From Bacteroidales bacterium (lineage in GTDB: Bacteria; Bacteroidota; Bacteroidia; Bacteroidales; UBA10428): a stretch of DNA of 9,503 nucleotides. The notes under the pieces are model-generated. The model ran no database searches, was not told the origin of the DNA, and saw only the letters and a list, made by a program, of their open reading frames with translations. Both the position numbers and the translations under genes were made by a program. Location: positions 1-9,503 of the forward strand of contig JAFGQQ010000492.1 in the NCBI GenBank assembly GCA_016935595.1, read 5' to 3'. Below, one piece after another: positions 8,001 through 9,503 of the stretch (position 1 is its first letter; every line of letters starts with the position of its first letter).

Positions 8001-8071
8001 AATATAATATTAATCCAATTATATTCAGACCAATAGTTAATCATTTAGTATCGCGTAATTTTATCAATTAA
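5033..8071 (+). CDS. Large coiled-coil protein with C-terminal degenerate AAA+/STAND-like P-loop domain and winged-helix-like end; family not recognised
   Basis: This 1012-residue protein has no signal peptide and no clear transmembrane helix. Residues 1-670 are almost entirely helical, with charged coiled-coil stretches at about 215-285, 360-415 and 540-640. Residues 137-190 are unusually basic and hydrophobic (RRLAIIYSKR, NRRILFRNIAR) and could touch membrane or nucleic acid. FFVNREKELELL (685-696) starts an AAA_16/Orc-like ATPase module. The Walker A site is GEKGSGIT (705-712), where the essential lysine is I711. The Walker B-like strand is RVIVIEN (773-779), a sensor-1-like strand is VLWIGAYTTHSW (808-819), and the lid ends in GNISLA (901-906), with serine where GNxRxA proteins have arginine. 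A winged-helix-like segment follows (about 948-1000). ATP hydrolysis is therefore doubtful. The ATG at 5033 lies 33 bp after the deacylase gene. The stop is 16 bp before an MscS channel gene, suggesting co-expression. Confidence 0.8.
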   Translation: MEFRSIEIQKVYETFVSGILPELIEFYKDSGNKYLSLINETEDLYSKSYKSLGLSSNFSISIEIQRQLKEKLLTVLDQYGKDTKLNSYNTFYNKFKDAVNKELEKIQRVIHVSEEFNGYSISLLGNPFINLKKAAANFRRLAIIYSKRFTNLFRILFHKNPTNVVVYINRRILFRNIARQFIFNDFLKNSNFIVPKLYEKQSSGILKLWELDQLFDAEFQKSLQFLKEGEKKVQKKINEADKIFAEIKSEQQSLLKEIENEIKIAGEKAFTQFDDVFEKIDTLELPNKTYSKKKIDSRQNKISDDYIHTITNWDNTFKALFDDWAVDAEITLLYYSVFDEYNLLCQNIESYINNDIQKLFLKIKNFLAKSRKEIEIAGTSEKEVKKNIIEERKKISSQLVDSILTRTIEMLTGCFAKDFSTLQENISKLAGKVSDNRGFIRNKNYVKGTRVSEIKYISPNELLNFEALPALKDKIKKTEQWLDLQLEKSRINILGLGTVSDFSLESSQIMLEEKSGPSEKAMEIAIEGFNRALGFLEKAGLILDEIIIAIKKELGEAINSFNENILRLKDTENIFNLHLKIAHIKAVERTEKYKELVIKSINKAIPLTKEYFNKVKIFISSRIKDLKKRIGFTIERKFVSFELSEFINQTNESLKQLPFVYQRLYQLNPTDEERFFVNREKELELLITALENWKKNRFVTIAIIGEKGSGITSLINIFLKKANIQIPVIKHTLNHKIYSKDLYYNFFADKLGVKKIETNEQIIDFINQFDETRVIVIENLQHLFLKEVNGFECMNMFFELIANTMKKVLWIGAYTTHSWNYLERTIYISNYFTNEIIVEPMSQETIEEIIFKRNRLSGYHIVFNPSEYHLSNTKYQKMGEIVKQKFLEKDFFSSLLNMSSGNISLAQLYWLKSTRFANNEEIHMSPVNMFDFSFIKNLSSDELFTMQVMIIHDGLELNDYAKLMGKSVTASRNILTPMFEKGLLIKPNLKYNINPIIFRPIVNHLVSRNFIN

Positions 8072-8087
8072 TATACCATTAAATGAA

Positions 8088-9047
8088 ATGAAAAAAACAC
8101 TATTATATTTGATCCTATTATTACACGCCCCGGTTCTTTATTCTCAGAATATCAATCAAGCATCTTTACAATTAAAAGGCAATGACACTATACTAACTGA
8201 GCATTTTTCAGATACAAGTAATAAGAAAAACAAAAATACGGATCAGCAACTGACTCAAAAACCTGCAGAAGTTTTAAAAGCTATTTCTTTCTCAAAAATA
8301 TTCTGGACTATTGTATTACTGGCAATTGGATATCTTTTTATTAGACTAATTATTAAATTGCTCGAAATATTTGCCGAACGAAGCACAAAATACCGCATTA
8401 GTATAAAAAGCATCATTCCTGTAGCAAGAATAATAATCTGGTCAGTTATTGTTTTCGCAATAGTAAAAGGTATTTATAATCCACCCATTGAAACCCTTAT
8501 AGCCATATCTGCATCAATAACCATTGCGGTAGGTTTGGCTGCCCAGGATTTATTAAAGAATATATTTGGGGGACTAATGCTTCTTTTTGACAGGCCTTTC
8601 CAGGTAGGTGATAAAATTGAAGCGGGTAATTATTATGGCGAGGTGCTTGAAATTGGTTTAAGGGCAACGCGTATTGTAACTCCTGATGATTCAGTAGTTA
8701 CAATACCAAATATGGAACTTATGAATGCAGCCGTTTCAAATGCCAATTCCGGAGAACTTAATTGCCAGGTTGTAGCCGAATTTTATTTGCCTGTTGATAT
8801 TGATACATATAAAGTAAGGAAAATAGCTATTGAAGCAGCACAGGTTTCAAGATATATTTATCTAAACAAACCCATTGTTGTGCTCTTTTTTAATGAGGTA
8901 AAAGAACGCCGAAATTACCTTAAAATGCGCTTAAAAGCTTATGTAATGGATATTAGATATGAATTTCAGTTAAAAAGTGATATGACAGAAATTGTAATCA
9001 AAGAATTACTTGCGCAAGGCATAATTAAGAAAGAAGATATTTTTTGA
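8088..9047 (+). CDS. MscS-family mechanosensitive ion channel with cleavable signal peptide
   Basis: This 319-residue inner-membrane channel likely opens under membrane tension to release solutes. It begins with a signal peptide (MKKTLLYLILLL to YSQ, residues 1-20), then a polar stretch of about 45 residues. Membrane helices follow at about 68-92 and 108-127, and the pore-lining TM3 at about 133-168. The MscS core is clear: GLAAQDLLKNIFGG (149-162), then LLFDRPFQVGDKIE (165-178) leading into the beta domain, and RIVTPDDSVVTIPNMEL (195-211). The short C-terminal alpha/beta domain ends near residue 319, like minimal MscS proteins. The start at 8088 is preferred because it begins the signal peptide. 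A nearby ATG at 8083 opens only ATG-AAA-TGA. The gene follows the coiled-coil/P-loop gene by 16 bp and precedes a second MscS gene by 79 bp, so shared transcription is likely. Confidence 0.93.
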   Translation: MKKTLLYLILLLHAPVLYSQNINQASLQLKGNDTILTEHFSDTSNKKNKNTDQQLTQKPAEVLKAISFSKIFWTIVLLAIGYLFIRLIIKLLEIFAERSTKYRISIKSIIPVARIIIWSVIVFAIVKGIYNPPIETLIAISASITIAVGLAAQDLLKNIFGGLMLLFDRPFQVGDKIEAGNYYGEVLEIGLRATRIVTPDDSVVTIPNMELMNAAVSNANSGELNCQVVAEFYLPVDIDTYKVRKIAIEAAQVSRYIYLNKPIVVLFFNEVKERRNYLKMRLKAYVMDIRYEFQLKSDMTEIVIKELLAQGIIKKEDIF

Positions 9048-9088
9048 TTATTATTTGCTGCTTATTCGTTAATTTGATTTATCTATAA

Positions 9089-9098
9089 CAATTAATTG
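9089..9098. repeat. Perfect 10-bp palindrome CAATTAATTG between the two MscS genes
   Basis: CAATTAATTG is a perfect palindrome in the 79-bp gap between the two channel genes, about 29 nt before the second start. It could be a regulator binding site. In DNA this A/T-rich a chance origin is quite possible. No TAnnTTTG box is seen in the gap, so a separate promoter for the second channel is not supported. Confidence 0.25.
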
Positions 9099-9126
9099 AT
9101 AGAATTCAAATAAAAACAGTCAAACA

Positions 9127-9503
9127 ATGAAAGAAATTATTGAGTATGAAATCTTTACTGTGGGCAATTATTCACTGAAAATTTACAATCTTATTATATT
9201 TATTGTGCTGATTGCTGCTGTATTTGTAATTTTATTTGTGATCAAACGAATAATTTATCGTTCAAAAACACTTGATTTAGCAAAAAAATATACTGTTAAC
9301 AGGTTAATTCAATATATTATTGTTACCATAGCTTTTATTGCCGGGTTAAATGTTTTAGGATTCAATATTTCTGTCCTGCTTGCCGGCTCTGCTGCAATAT
9401 TAGTCGGTGCAGGTTTTGGCCTGCAAGATTTGTTTAGCGATTTTATCTCAGGAATTGTTCTTTTACTCGACGGTTCTTTAAAAGTTGGAGACATAATTGA
9501 AGT
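9127..9503 (+). CDS. Second MscS-family mechanosensitive channel, 3' end outside window
   Basis: An ATG at 9127 opens a frame that runs to the window edge, giving 125 residues. After a short polar lead (MKEIIEYEIFTVGNYSLKIY) come hydrophobic helices at about 21-42 and 62-80, then the pore helix and start of the beta domain: LLAGSAAILVGAGFGLQDLF (residues 84-103), DFISGIVLLLDGSLKVGDIIE (residues 105-125). GAGFGLQDL and the VGDIIE strand are classic MscS features. It has no cleavable signal peptide and differs clearly from the upstream channel, which has VGLAAQDLLKNIFGG at the matching place. It is therefore not a recent tandem duplicate. The Gly/Ala-rich pore helix resembles classical MscS more than the upstream paralogue does. 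The C-terminal half cannot be assessed. Confidence 0.9.
   Translation, partial: MKEIIEYEIFTVGNYSLKIYNLIIFIVLIAAVFVILFVIKRIIYRSKTLDLAKKYTVNRLIQYIIVTIAFIAGLNVLGFNISVLLAGSAAILVGAGFGLQDLFSDFISGIVLLLDGSLKVGDIIE

Noticed and set aside
5033..8071. Large protein as an SMC/MukB-like or dynamin-like ATPase
   Set aside because: SMC proteins have split N- and C-terminal ATPase halves with a signature motif. Here a single P-loop module sits at the C-terminus with an Orc/STAND-like lid and winged helix, and no dynamin GTPase motifs are visible.
9072..9078. AATTTGA as a possible -7 promoter box for the second MscS gene
   Set aside because: The context TTAATTTG does not fit TAnnTTTG, and the distance to the ATG is longer than for the other boxes in this window.
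9309..9494. 61-codon - strand frame opposite the second MscS gene
   Set aside because: It is antisense to the conserved pore helix and beta-domain start of the MscS channel, which fully explains the sequence.

Overview
The window is AT-rich and coding-dense and looks chromosomal. It most likely comes from a member of the Bacteroidota, possibly near Bacteroidales/Marinilabiliales. Three things support this: TAnnTTTG-type -7 promoter boxes a short distance before start codons, no Shine-Dalgarno sequences at the gene starts, and signal peptides ending in -SQ. No rRNA, tRNA, CRISPR array, insertion sequence or phage gene is visible, and no stretch above 300 bases lacks a gene.

Layout. Positions 1-138 hold the C-terminal end of a gene whose product ends in a helix-turn-helix-like segment. 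Next comes a small exported thioredoxin-fold protein (173-697, +). Its 3' end overlaps by 11 bp the end of the opposite-strand gene for the bifunctional NAD(P)HX repair enzyme (687-2207, -). A 143-bp divergent intergenic region (2208-2350) carries a -7-like box on each strand. From there to the window edge all genes lie on the + strand with short gaps (39, 33, 16 and 79 bp): a POT-family peptide/proton symporter (2351-4012), an AstE/AspA-type zinc deacylase (4052-4999), a 1012-residue helical/coiled-coil protein with a C-terminal degenerate AAA+-like domain (5033-8071), an MscS-family channel (8088-9047), and a second, divergent MscS-family channel cut by the window edge (9127->9503).

How they may work together. 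NAD(P)HX repair and the thioredoxin-fold protein are housekeeping genes with no evident link to the rest. The transporter and the deacylase could form a small uptake/catabolism pair for peptides or acylated amino acids. The most unusual part is 5033-9503: a large protein with no family I recognise, whose P-loop lacks the essential lysine and whose other ATPase positions are also altered, placed 16 bp ahead of two dissimilar MscS channels. I infer, without proof, that the large protein may be a scaffold or sensor partner of the channel(s), for example in osmotic or envelope-stress control or as a membrane-effector system.
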